A DNA stretch of 32,299 nt from a virus, in the IMG/VR virus record IMGVR_UViG_3300046733_000148, positions 1-32,299 of that record; one strand, written 5' to 3'. How positions within the stretch are numbered: the stretch's first letter is position 1; each line of letters begins with the position of its first letter. Of the stretch, positions 22,967 through 28,859 are shown piece by piece. The notes beneath the pieces were generated by a model. It was not told the DNA's origin. It saw only the letters and a program-made list of their open reading frames with translations, and searched no databases. The translations under genes were made by a program, and so were the position numbers.

Positions 22967-23114
22967 AGTACGTCTCTGTTGTGTATTGCCGTTCACGTAG
23001 GATCGCTGACTCGGTATGACCGCAGTTGCATGACCAGCCTTCTAGCCTTCCGCCCTGTCGCGTAAATTGCGGCACCATTTCCTTGTAGCACTCAGTGCAT
23101 TTCACGATTAACAC
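22926..23114 (-). CDS. small zinc-ribbon protein
   Basis: A 62-residue protein with GTG start (GAGG 6-7 bases upstream). CTEC (C6, C9) and GWSCNCGH (C29, C31) could bind one zinc in a ribbon, a fold often seen in small phage DNA- or RNA-binding proteins. The remaining C-terminus is polar. It overlaps both neighbours: 23 bases with the upstream gene and about 40 with the HNH gene. Function unknown. Confidence 0.6.
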   Translation of the reverse strand: MLIVKCTECYKEMVPQFTRQGGRLEGWSCNCGHTESAILRERQYTTETYYGNKANERRHMVQ

Positions 23115-23337
23115 CTAAATCCTCAATTGTACTTAGAAGCGCAGACAGCCAGCTGATAGCAAACGACTCGATATCGACGTCAATAGTAATGCCTTCAGGA
23201 CACAGCACATCAACATAGACATCTGTCAGATGATCGTTTCTGGTGTTGGTTGTTGCGCCGATAACTGCGTCTACCCTGCAGACCACTTGCCCGCCGTCAG
23301 GTAGCGGCATAGCAATGATCGGTAATTTTTTGCTCAA
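23092..23337 (-). CDS. unknown 81-residue protein
   Basis: The frame starts at TTG (23337), with GAGG seven bases upstream, overlapping the stop of the phosphoesterase gene; an ATG at 23310 is an alternative. The product (LPIIAMPLPDGGQVVCRVDA, then DVYVDVLCPEGITIDVDIES) is beta-rich at first and ends with a helix (WLSALLSTIEDLGV). No family recognised. Its place in the early recombination cluster is the only hint. Confidence 0.5.
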   Translation of the reverse strand: MSKKLPIIAMPLPDGGQVVCRVDAVIGATTNTRNDHLTDVYVDVLCPEGITIDVDIESFAISWLSALLSTIEDLGVNREMH

Positions 23338-24494
23338 GTTAAAGCCTCAATGCCAACTTTAAAGCGGCTGTGTTCGCCGTAATTCTTATCGAGTATGACA
23401 CAGGACATAGACCTTGCGGAACCATAGCCAGAGGCTGAGTGATAGGCATCGGGCGGACACAACACTCCGAACGATTCTAGGTGCAAGCCGCCTAGCTCTG
23501 TGACTGTGCGGTGATGGATGTGACCGTGATACAGGTATCGGTATTTAGTCCTGCCCCATTGCTCTGCGTAGTCTCGTGTGACTGCCTCGTAAAGCCCTTG
23601 CGTTTTAATCCTGTCGCCGTGGTGCATCACCACTAGAGTCTCGCCCCACTCGAAATGTGTCCACTTAGAAAAGTTGTCAAATACCTTGACGCGTGGCTCG
23701 CTTGCAAAGTACAGCCGCATCATCTCGTTAAGCCACAAACTGGCATCGGGGTCATGGTTGCCCCTTACGTTGATAAGCCACACCTCTTTGTGCGTCTCTA
23801 GCATACGAGTAATTAAGACTCGGAACAGGTTGCCGACTACTCTGATGACACGGCCTAGCCTGCCATCAACATCGACAGGCGTACCCTTCGCCGTCTTGTT
23901 GTCGCTCGAATTTGCGTGCAAAAAATCACCGAGGTTTATTAGTGCGCCGACCTCCGATTCACCTGCCGCCGATACGAGCTTATCGACCGCCTTAATCAGT
24001 ACGTCTTGCGCTATGTTTGTGTCCCAATCGTCACCACCCGTCTCAGGCGACCAGCAGAGCGCGTTCAGGTGATGATCGCCTATTAAGTAAGCCGACAACC
24101 TATCTGAGTTTTTCGCCGCCTGTGGCGCTTCTATGGGCTTATAAAGGCCATCTATTTCTTCGAGGAATCCAGCCTTGAATGCCTCAAGCGCGGCCTCAAG
24201 CATTGCCTCTTTATCTGCAATGGACTTAACCCATTGACCGACTGGCTTGCCTTCATCATTGTAGTAGGTAGATACGCCGCGAACCTTAAAGGTGTCGGGT
24301 ACGGTATGGTGCATATCGTGTTGCGGTGAGTAGCCCTGTACTTCAGCCCTGCCTTGCACCAACTTTACCACGTCTCGAACGCTCCACTTAGAGCAATTAA
24401 GCTCGTTGGCTATGGTGGTGTAGCCCATGCCGCGCTCGTGCATCTCTATGATCGTTCGCTGTCGATCTGTAGTGCAATACTGTAATAGGCTCAT
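23334..24494 (-). CDS. HTH-metallophosphoesterase fusion
   Basis: A 386-residue protein, start at 24494 because GGGGGGAT precedes it. Residues ~10-42 form a helix-turn-helix (RQRTIIEMHERGMGYTTIAN, then SKWSVRDVVKL), the rest a calcineurin-type phosphoesterase with its five metal-binding blocks: GDHH (139-142), GDFLH (189-193), GNHD (245-248), HHGD (291-294) and GHIHH (324-328). Such enzymes in phages are likely DNA exonucleases or nucleotide phosphoesterases; the HTH suggests binding to DNA. Similar fusions occur in replication clusters of siphoviruses, but the substrate is not known. Confidence 0.85.
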   Translation of the reverse strand: MSLLQYCTTDRQRTIIEMHERGMGYTTIANELNCSKWSVRDVVKLVQGRAEVQGYSPQHDMHHTVPDTFKVRGVSTYYNDEGKPVGQWVKSIADKEAMLEAALEAFKAGFLEEIDGLYKPIEAPQAAKNSDRLSAYLIGDHHLNALCWSPETGGDDWDTNIAQDVLIKAVDKLVSAAGESEVGALINLGDFLHANSSDNKTAKGTPVDVDGRLGRVIRVVGNLFRVLITRMLETHKEVWLINVRGNHDPDASLWLNEMMRLYFASEPRVKVFDNFSKWTHFEWGETLVVMHHGDRIKTQGLYEAVTRDYAEQWGRTKYRYLYHGHIHHRTVTELGGLHLESFGVLCPPDAYHSASGYGSARSMSCVILDKNYGEHSRFKVGIEALT

Positions 24495-24496
24495 GC

Positions 24497-24934
24497 CTAT
24501 CCCCCCAGTTTGCTGTACTCCGAGTTTTGAGGTTTGGTCAGTTTGACACCTAAGTCTATGCACCATGCCTCAACTTGTTCCATGAAGTATAGCATCTCGC
24601 CGCGATCTAGCGTCGAAGTGCGCCGAACTTGCGCGGGTATGGTCGTTTTTGACACCTCGATGTCTTCTGTACCGAGAAACTTGTACTTGACCATCAGCTT
24701 CAACTCTTCTTCTGTGCCAGTAAAGCCGCCGCTTTTTTTGAAGTGTCGGTGCATATCTCTAACCCACACATGAAACAGATCATTTTGACTTATGGAACGA
24801 CGAGGCTTGTACTCCTTGACCTGCCATGCTACAGGCTTATCCCAGCACCATTCTGTTTCAAGAAATTTCTTGAAGGCTTCGGTGCGGTCTTTTATTTCTA
24901 AAGGGTCTTTTATTAGCCAGAATTCGCCAAACAT
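24497..24934 (-). CDS. NinB-like recombination protein
   Basis: A 145-residue protein with the two blocks of NinB (lambda Orf): PVAWQVKEYKPRRSISQNDL followed by FHVWVRDMHRHFKKSG, and at the end RRTSTLDRGEMLYFMEQVEA then LGVKLTKP. The 'RSxxQND' and 'STxxLxxxEMxxFMEQVExW...GVxL' pattern is characteristic. Lambda Orf binds single-stranded DNA and helps load the annealing protein in place of host RecFOR. The SSB-like and annealing candidates are in the same operon, which supports this reading. RBS AAGGGGG. Confidence 0.75.
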   Translation of the reverse strand: MFGEFWLIKDPLEIKDRTEAFKKFLETEWCWDKPVAWQVKEYKPRRSISQNDLFHVWVRDMHRHFKKSGGFTGTEEELKLMVKYKFLGTEDIEVSKTTIPAQVRRTSTLDRGEMLYFMEQVEAWCIDLGVKLTKPQNSEYSKLGG

Positions 24935-25425
24935 TTTGCCCCCTTTGCAAGCTGTAGCAATTGGTCGATAGGTATTAGCCTAGATTGAGCAAGCGCATAG
25001 GTCGGCTTGTAGCCTTCTTTAAGTACCTTTAAATTTTCGGGTTGCCTTATGACATTTACGTGCGCTACGCCGCCACACCGCCAGACATCACGCTCACCAC
25101 ACATAAGGACGTAAAGATCGCAGAGCTTGCGCTTGTCTGTTTCTAAAAGCAGGCGACCGTTAGGTTGCTTAGTAGCCTTAACGTCTATCTGATAGCCCAT
25201 CCATTCGCAATCAGCCACCTGCGGCGTATCACTAAAGTCTGGTCGAACTCCGATCAGCTTGCAGAAAGCCATCTCTGCGGCCATACCATTTGTTTCAACT
25301 TCGTACTGGCTATCGGTCTTAGACATCTTGCGATTTACAGCACCAATTTTTCGGGACGCTCTGTAGCGTCTTATCCCTACCTCGCAGGCTATTTCATATT
25401 CTCGCGCAGTCAGCTCAATCATCAT
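24913..25425 (-). CDS. PD-(D/E)XK-type nuclease-like protein
   Basis: A 170-residue protein with TNGMAAEMAFCKLIGVRPDF (E51), then DCEWMGYQIDVKATKQPNG (D81-x-K83) and LYVLMCGERD. Helix with E, a strand IDVK and a following strand make up the core of the restriction-endonuclease fold. Small phage proteins of this kind are often resolvases or DNA-processing nucleases. It overlaps the gene upstream by an ATGA junction and the NinB-like gene downstream by 22 bases. The specific substrate is unknown. Confidence 0.65.
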   Translation of the reverse strand: MMIELTAREYEIACEVGIRRYRASRKIGAVNRKMSKTDSQYEVETNGMAAEMAFCKLIGVRPDFSDTPQVADCEWMGYQIDVKATKQPNGRLLLETDKRKLCDLYVLMCGERDVWRCGGVAHVNVIRQPENLKVLKEGYKPTYALAQSRLIPIDQLLQLAKGAKCLANSG

Positions 25426-25796
25426 TGCGTCACCCTCTGCCCATCAAAGGTCACATATTGCCCATAGCGTTGCAGGCATGACTGTCTAAAGGCTTCGCTT
25501 TGCATGAAGTCGTGAGTCAGATCATCTAACTGAGTCCATTTCTTCATCGGTATTTTACCTGTCTGCTCCTGCTCCTGTTGAGCAAATGGGCTACCGCCTT
25601 TCTGATTCGCGCGTGAAAGCCAGCTTTGGCAAAAACGCGGCATTCCTTTTACAGTCTTGATGCGACTAGGGTTAGCCTCTAACCAAGTCGCCATTACATT
25701 TAGTTCGGCAAATACGTCTACTTCATGGAATGCGTGTTGCCAGCTTAATAGTTGCTCATCTGTTGGTTGCCAGTCTTCGCCGCTTTTCGTAATCAT
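25422..25796 (-). CDS. replication-associated small protein (DnaT/primase C-terminal-like)
   Basis: A 124-residue protein, start at 25796 after a very strong RBS (AAGGAGAAGGGA). It contains LSWQHAFHEVDVFAELNVMA, then WLEANPSRIKTVKGMPRFCQ and SWLSRANQKGG. 'E...M..WL..NP..KT.KGM.RF...WLSRA' is the helical domain found at the C-terminus of phage replication initiators and DnaT-like proteins, used for binding ssDNA or the helicase. Here it is free-standing; no initiator, helicase or polymerase is found in the window, so the phage probably recruits the host replisome. Confidence 0.55.
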   Translation of the reverse strand: MITKSGEDWQPTDEQLLSWQHAFHEVDVFAELNVMATWLEANPSRIKTVKGMPRFCQSWLSRANQKGGSPFAQQEQEQTGKIPMKKWTQLDDLTHDFMQSEAFRQSCLQRYGQYVTFDGQRVTQ

Positions 25797-26068
25797 TCCC
25801 TTCTCCTTTTTTTTAGACAATAGGGGTCATTAGAGGACGACTGTTGCCCTATACAAGTATCTAGCTAATCCATCATCCCTACAGTATCAGTGCAGATCAT
25901 TAACGGCTCTGTCATCACCGCGCCCTTACTACATGGCAACTTAACCACTGTTCGTCCCCGTCCTCAAAGGTCGTAGGAATGATTCGGCTTTTGTGAGCGA
26001 CTGCACCTGAGACAGCACTATTTGACTAGGCTCGACTAGGCGTGATTAAAAAGAGGATAGGTGATAGG
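25797..26068. other. non-coding gap upstream of the small RNA
   Basis: The 392-base interval between the replication-associated gene and the HTH gene is the largest without a convincing protein gene. The left part (25820-26068) holds a direct repeat T(T/C)GACTAGGC at 26022-26031 and 26032-26041, a GATAGGT duplication near 26057-26070 and no clear terminator or coding frame; the right part holds the small RNA. It might be the replication origin or a long 5' leader of the minus-strand gene, but I see no iteron or AT-rich unwinding region in it. Confidence 0.4.
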
Positions 26069-26109
26069 TATACAGACAGCTAGATTGCTGTATAATTTTC
26101 CCTATCCTC
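26053..26109. repeat. 9-bp inverted repeat flanking the small RNA promoter
   Basis: GAGGATAGG (26053-26061) and CCTATCCTC (26101-26109) are perfect inverted copies 48 bases apart, one just upstream of the -35 and the other at the predicted start site. That arrangement would suit a repressor that bridges both sites. The HTH protein encoded next door is one candidate binder. Confidence 0.6.
26069..26096 (+). promoter_or_regulatory. promoter of the small RNA, TATACA-N16-TATAAT
   Basis: On the plus strand TATACA (26069-26074) and a perfect TATAAT (26091-26096) are spaced by 16 bases, in the same form as the late promoter on the other strand. The predicted start is near 26103. No protein gene lies downstream before the terminator. 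Confidence 0.7.
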
Positions 26110-26190
26110 AATGCACGCAAGCTAAGGATGCCACGAGCGTAACCCTTCCGCAAGTGGTCTGGCCCCGTCTCAACAACGGGGCTTTTTTTT
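26103..26190 (+). ncRNA. candidate structured small RNA, about 88 nt
   Basis: Between a good promoter and an intrinsic terminator there are about 88 bases, antisense in direction to all neighbours. They fold by eye into three stems: ATCCT/AGGAT (26104-26108 with 26125-26129), CCAC-GA-GCG / CGC-AA-GTGG (26131-26139 with 26149-26157) with a symmetric purine internal loop, and the terminator stem. No plausible protein (no ORF with RBS) and no tRNA cloverleaf is present. Role unknown: a regulator of early mRNAs, of host mRNAs, or of replication (as in RNA-controlled origins) are options. Confidence 0.6.
26162..26190 (+). terminator. intrinsic terminator of the small RNA
   Basis: On the plus strand a 7-bp stem GCCCCGT/ACGGGGC (26162-26168 with 26176-26182), loop CTCAACA, is followed by eight T (26183-26190). 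The last T residues overlap the stop codon of the convergent HTH gene. On the minus strand no T tract follows, so it acts in one direction. Confidence 0.93.
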
Positions 26191-26398
26191 ACCTCCCCAA
26201 TCTCTCAAACTCTTCTAGCGATAAATCAAGCCGCTCCGCTAGTCTGACAACAAGGCTAAACTTCATGTCGTCCTTATGCCTCCAGCGACAGATAGCAACC
26301 TTGTTTACGCCAAACTCTTTTGCCAACTGGTCATTACTCACACCTGCTAACGCCTGTGCTTTCTTGAGTGCGCGACCCGTACTAGAACGGTAGGTCAT
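26189..26398 (-). CDS. XRE/Cro-type helix-turn-helix protein
   Basis: A 69-residue protein, start at 26398 with GGAG 7 bases upstream, inside the end of the SSB-like gene. Its helices AQALAGVSNDQLAKEFGVNK and VAICRWRHKDDMKFSLVVRL and ERLDLSLEEFERL make a Cro/C1-type HTH, with the recognition helix around VNKVAICRWR. It has no oligomerisation or self-cleavage domain, so it is not a classical prophage repressor. It may control the small RNA promoter or the early operon. Confidence 0.75.
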   Translation of the reverse strand: MTYRSSTGRALKKAQALAGVSNDQLAKEFGVNKVAICRWRHKDDMKFSLVVRLAERLDLSLEEFERLGR

Positions 26399-26672
26399 CT
26401 TCAAACTCCTCACTAGGCTTCGCGGCTTGACGGGCGTTTGCTATGCCTTGCTTTGCCACTTCACTTTGGTCAGGCGTCCACGTGTCGAGCTTGGTGTACA
26501 GCTTGTCGCTCGCCTTAGCCTTTAGCACTTCCATGTTGACCCAATCACCTGCCTGATTGTTGAGAAACGGAATAAGCTCCGACTTCTTAACCGCCAGCTT
26601 GACTATCGCGTAGTCAGGTGCGTTAGCGTTTCGCTTGGCTATTAAGCCATCTACAAATTTAATATCAGCCAT
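26382..26672 (-). CDS. single-stranded DNA-binding protein-like
   Basis: A 96-residue protein with the acidic end EEFEDDLPF, which resembles the DDDIPF-type tail of SSB proteins that docks recombination and replication partners. The body (MADIKFVDGLIAKRNANAPD, AIVKLAVKKSELIPFLN, WVNMEVLKAKASDKLYTKL) is beta-rich and could be a short OB-like fold, but it is not a clear E. coli SSB homologue. The start lies in the end of the preceding gene, with RBS AAGGAG. Sits between the annealing candidate and the HTH gene, as expected for a recombination operon. Confidence 0.65.
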   Translation of the reverse strand: MADIKFVDGLIAKRNANAPDYAIVKLAVKKSELIPFLNNQAGDWVNMEVLKAKASDKLYTKLDTWTPDQSEVAKQGIANARQAAKPSEEFEDDLPF

Positions 26673-27261
26673 TTACTAGCTCCTTTCTTGCTTGGTTAAA
26701 TGCGTCATTGCCCTTGCAGGCCGAACGCTCTTCGGTGGTAAAAATGCCGCCCTTAGTCGGCGCCCTAAACAATGTCGCCATTGTCTCGTGGTCGATGTCC
26801 TGCCAGATAGCCGCCAGCGCCTGCCAATCCTCATTGGCGATTGCTTCCTTGGCGTACATGACCCAATCAAAGTGATCACGGACCAGCTTCATGTACTCGA
26901 TAAACTCGCCGTCATTCTGCTGGCTTATCGCGTTGGCTACCTCATCGGCTGATGCTATCTCGGTACCCATCAGGTCGCGATGCAGTAGGCTTATTGCCCT
27001 ACCACAAGCACTTGTCTCGCATATCTCTAGACTGCTTGTCGTGTGTAGCCTAGACGCGTCTCTGCGCTCCTCTGCCCATCCTGTGGACACTAGACGGTCA
27101 TCTGTATCAAAGACCTTAGAAACCATCACCACGCGCTCGTCATCGGCTGACACTAGCTCAGTGACTAGGCGGTGATTAGGGTACTTGTCACGGAAGTCTG
27201 CGACCCGCTTTGCAACGGTCTTGTACTCCTTGCCGTGAATCTTAACTATGCCGTCAGACAT
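26665..27261 (-). CDS. single-strand annealing protein candidate (Rad52/Erf-like)
   Basis: A 198-residue protein. The front half reads GKEYKTVAKRVADFRDKYPN, LVSADDERVVMVSKVFDTD, GWAEERRDASRLHTTSSLE and then SLEICETSACGRA followed by ASADEVANAI. The order 'Y.TVA.R...F...P', beta strands, 'G.AEE', 'ETSA.GRA' is a widespread phage family found in recombination operons next to SSB and thought to be Rad52-like annealing proteins. Its C-terminal half is unusual and contains helices. I hold the annealing function as likely, not proven. RBS AGGAGAATAAT. Confidence 0.55.
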   Translation of the reverse strand: MSDGIVKIHGKEYKTVAKRVADFRDKYPNHRLVTELVSADDERVVMVSKVFDTDDRLVSTGWAEERRDASRLHTTSSLEICETSACGRAISLLHRDLMGTEIASADEVANAISQQNDGEFIEYMKLVRDHFDWVMYAKEAIANEDWQALAAIWQDIDHETMATLFRAPTKGGIFTTEERSACKGNDAFNQARKELVNG

Positions 27262-27262
27262 A

Positions 27263-27526
27263 TTATTCTCCTCTTATTGATGGGAAGTCAGGCATCGGAA
27301 ATTTCTCCTCAAATGCCTCAGTTGCGACGTGCGAGGCATCGCGCATCTGTGTTAGTGCGTACCCATCGGCATAGCCTGACAGGTACATATCGGTGGCGGG
27401 GTAGCGTTGGCAGTTACAGCGCAAGCCATCCTCAAAGCCGTGACGGAAATCACGACTAGCAACCTTGAGAAAGTCCTTGAACCGCTCTTCAAGGAAGTCG
27501 TCATCTGACTTAGTAAAGTCCAGCAT
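27263..27526 (-). CDS. unknown 87-residue early protein
   Basis: It starts after a strong RBS (AGGAGGCGCTCA) and overlaps the preceding gene by 17 bases. The product reads LDFTKSDDDFLEERFKDFLK, then DGLRCNCQRYPATDMYLSGY and ADGYALTQMRD. 'YLSGYADGYAL' is a recurring short motif in small unknown phage proteins. Function unknown. Confidence 0.55.
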   Translation of the reverse strand: MLDFTKSDDDFLEERFKDFLKVASRDFRHGFEDGLRCNCQRYPATDMYLSGYADGYALTQMRDASHVATEAFEEKFPMPDFPSIRGE

Positions 27527-27914
27527 TGAGCGCCTCCTTATACGCGGTTATGTCACAGCGATAGCTCATCTGTCGCTGATAGGCTTCTTCTTCGAGTAGC
27601 AGGTGTTCATGTATTGCGAACTTGGCATAGTTCCAGTGCATGGCCTGTGTCTGCAAAGTCCATGCGTCATGAGTGCGGTTGTTCGAAAACATATTCATAA
27701 ACCACTCTGCCGCGTCACGTCGCCATGACTGACCGCTAGACTTGTGTTTGCCTTCGTCGTCACAGTTACAGCAGATAGCCTCTGAGACTAGCTCGTCGTG
27801 ACCGTTTAGGATTGCCCACGCCAACAGCTCACCGCGCATCTCGCCAGTGATGTTGTCGATGTTTTCTTGCCAGTTGTGATGATCTACTGACAGTTTCCAG
27901 ATATCAATTTGCAT
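27510..27914 (-). CDS. unknown 134-residue protein, first gene of the early operon
   Basis: The start at 27914 is set by GAAGGGAGA 6 bases upstream, the same RBS as in the two leader modules; a longer frame from 27941 would start inside the operator-like palindrome. The product is rich in Trp, His and Cys: MQIDIWKLSVDHHNWQEN, AICCNCDDEGKHKSSGQSW, DAAEWFMNMFSNNRTHD, AKFAIHEHLLLEEEAYQRQ. CCNC with later His could bind a metal, unproven. As first early gene it may act on the host, but I do not recognise it. Confidence 0.6.
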   Translation of the reverse strand: MQIDIWKLSVDHHNWQENIDNITGEMRGELLAWAILNGHDELVSEAICCNCDDEGKHKSSGQSWRRDAAEWFMNMFSNNRTHDAWTLQTQAMHWNYAKFAIHEHLLLEEEAYQRQMSYRCDITAYKEALNAGLY

Positions 27915-27932
27915 TGCTTTTCTCCCTTCAGC

Positions 27933-27980
27933 GTTCCACATGGAACACCTACATTATGCACGATAAAGGGCAACACGCAA
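27933..27980 (-). promoter_or_regulatory. early leftward promoter with parS-like palindrome at the start site
   Basis: On the minus strand: -35 TTGCGT (27980-27975), 16-base spacer, -10 CATAAT (27958-27953). The palindrome GTTCCACATGGAAC (27933-27946 on the plus strand) begins at the predicted start point. It equals the core of chromosomal parS (GTTCCACGTGGAAC) except for one central base. It could be an operator, a 5' hairpin, or a real ParB site. Confidence 0.65.
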
Positions 27981-28033
27981 CCACTAAAAGATAATTATTT
28001 TTCTTTTTTTGTTAATTTATTTTCATCTAGGGG
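27981..28033. other. AT-rich spacer between divergent promoters
   Basis: These 53 bases separate the leftward and rightward promoters and are almost pure A/T in the middle (GATAATTATTTTTC and a seven-T run). They may be an UP element shared by both promoters or a DNA-unwinding element. No coding frame is present. Confidence 0.5.
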
Positions 28034-28102
28034 TTTACATGGTTATCATTTTAGGGCAAAGTGTATTCATCGGCTGGGGACACAGCCACTAACGAAGGGA
28101 GA
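28034..28102 (+). promoter_or_regulatory. promoter plus leader hairpin (module copy 2)
   Basis: On the plus strand: -35 TTTACA (28034-28039), 17-base spacer, weak -10 CAAAGT (28057-28062), then the leader with stem-loop GGCTG-GGGACA-CAGCC (28072-28087) and RBS GGGAGA (28097-28102), 6 bases before the ATG at 28109. Spacing is identical to copy 1 at 22212-22280, so the alignment itself supports the promoter call. Confidence 0.7.
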
Positions 28103-28108
28103 AGTAAG

Positions 28109-28420
28109 ATGCAAAACTGGATTCCAAAAAAGCACCAAGCAATTGTCGCGTTTGCTGAATCAACTTCTGAGTGTTGGGAAGTCGGCCTCAAAGACGGCTA
28201 CATCAACGAGTATTGGGGCCAAGAGATTTGGGCTTGCGATAAGTCAATAAGCAACGTCAGGCAAGCCAAAGCGGAGTTACGTGAGTTTCTTAACGGTGTA
28301 GTGTCAAAAGCAGACATTGAGAAACGCGCATACATCGCAGAATTGCGCGACGAGCTACACGACGAATGGCATCGACTAGAGATGCAACGCGATTCGCTTG
28401 CAACGTATGGCCGCTTGTAG
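28109..28420 (+). CDS. unknown 103-residue helical protein, first plus-strand gene
   Basis: Start at the ATG after GGGAGA; an upstream GTG frame through the hairpin is rejected. The product is MQNWIPKKHQAIVAFAEST, CWEVGLKDGYINEYWGQE, then a helix-rich half VRQAKAELREFLNGVVSKAD and ELRDELHDEWHRLEMQRDSL. It is mostly helical, with aromatic residues in the N-terminal part, and I recognise no family. With its own strong leader and opposite orientation it is a good candidate for an early host-takeover protein. Confidence 0.6.
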   Translation: MQNWIPKKHQAIVAFAESTSECWEVGLKDGYINEYWGQEIWACDKSISNVRQAKAELREFLNGVVSKADIEKRAYIAELRDELHDEWHRLEMQRDSLATYGRL

Positions 28421-28428
28421 CGGCCTTT
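28409..28428 (+). terminator. hairpin over the stop codon, weak terminator or attenuator
   Basis: On the plus strand a 6-bp stem GGCCGC/GCGGCC (28409-28414 with 28420-28425) with loop TTGTA is followed by TTTACC. The gene's TAG stop lies in the loop and first stem base. Like the hairpin behind the capsid gene it ends in only three T, so partial termination is more likely than a full stop. Confidence 0.55.
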
Positions 28429-28444
28429 ACCAAGGGAGAAGGGA

Positions 28445-28708
28445 ATGCAAATTAAACTTAATCAAAGAGAAGTAGAAATTTTCTACGCGGGTTTATTGTT
28501 AGGCAAAACTTTAGATGTCGATCAGGAATGGGAGACACATGACTGCGTCGGGTTTGGAGATTTTGAAGGCTTGCTGATACAGTTGTGCAAAAAAACACTG
28601 ACGCTCGATTTCGATCATACCGATGGTCGCGATAAGTATTTTGCAAGCATTGGCATTATTTACGAAGTCGAAAGAGAAGTTAATAAATGGCTTGGTGGAG
28701 AAAAATAA
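28445..28708 (+). CDS. unknown 87-residue protein
   Basis: It starts after AAGGGAGAAGGGA. The product reads MQIKLNQREVEIFYAGLLLG, then DVDQEWETHDCVGFGDFEG, LLIQLCKKTLTLDFDHTDGR and IYEVEREVNKWLGGEK. It appears alpha/beta and acidic. No known family. Second gene of the plus-strand operon, two bases before the third. Confidence 0.55.
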   Translation: MQIKLNQREVEIFYAGLLLGKTLDVDQEWETHDCVGFGDFEGLLIQLCKKTLTLDFDHTDGRDKYFASIGIIYEVEREVNKWLGGEK

Positions 28709-28709
28709 T

Positions 28710-28859
28710 ATGTGGGGATTTACAATCATCGGCCGAGACGGGGGCGAGGCTTACACGTCTGAGCCTGAGTACGAATCAGAAATGGAAGCGTACAAGGCTG
28801 GCGACTTAACCTTGTGCGACATGAACGAAGGATCTATGGAAGTTTGGAAGGAAGATTAG
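28710..28859 (+). CDS. unknown 49-residue acidic protein
   Basis: It starts at 28710 after GGAGAAAAATAAT, inside a larger frame that has no RBS. The product MWGFTIIGRDGGEAYTSEPE, then MEAYKAGDLTLCDMNEGSME is a small acidic beta-like protein. Its TAG stop interlocks with the TAA stop of the convergent endolysin gene (shared bases 28857-28858), and no terminator is visible between the two. Confidence 0.5.
   Translation: MWGFTIIGRDGGEAYTSEPEYESEMEAYKAGDLTLCDMNEGSMEVWKED

Noticed and set aside
25870-25950. 16-codon frame (MTEPLMICTDTVGMMD) on the minus strand as a leader peptide
   Set aside because: No acceptable RBS and no regulatory codon run or hairpin pair; probably chance.
26103-26190. tRNA gene
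   Set aside because: No cloverleaf, no T-loop GGTTCAAATC-type box and no CCA-like acceptor; the structure fits a small RNA with terminator instead.
26189-26398. CI-type prophage repressor and lysogeny module
   Set aside because: The HTH protein has only a DNA-binding domain and there is no integrase, excisionase or att-like repeat. A temperate lifestyle cannot be claimed.
28061-28108. Extension of the 103-residue plus-strand protein upstream from GTG
   Set aside because: The extension would translate the duplicated leader hairpin, and the ATG at 28109 has the strong RBS shared with the other module.
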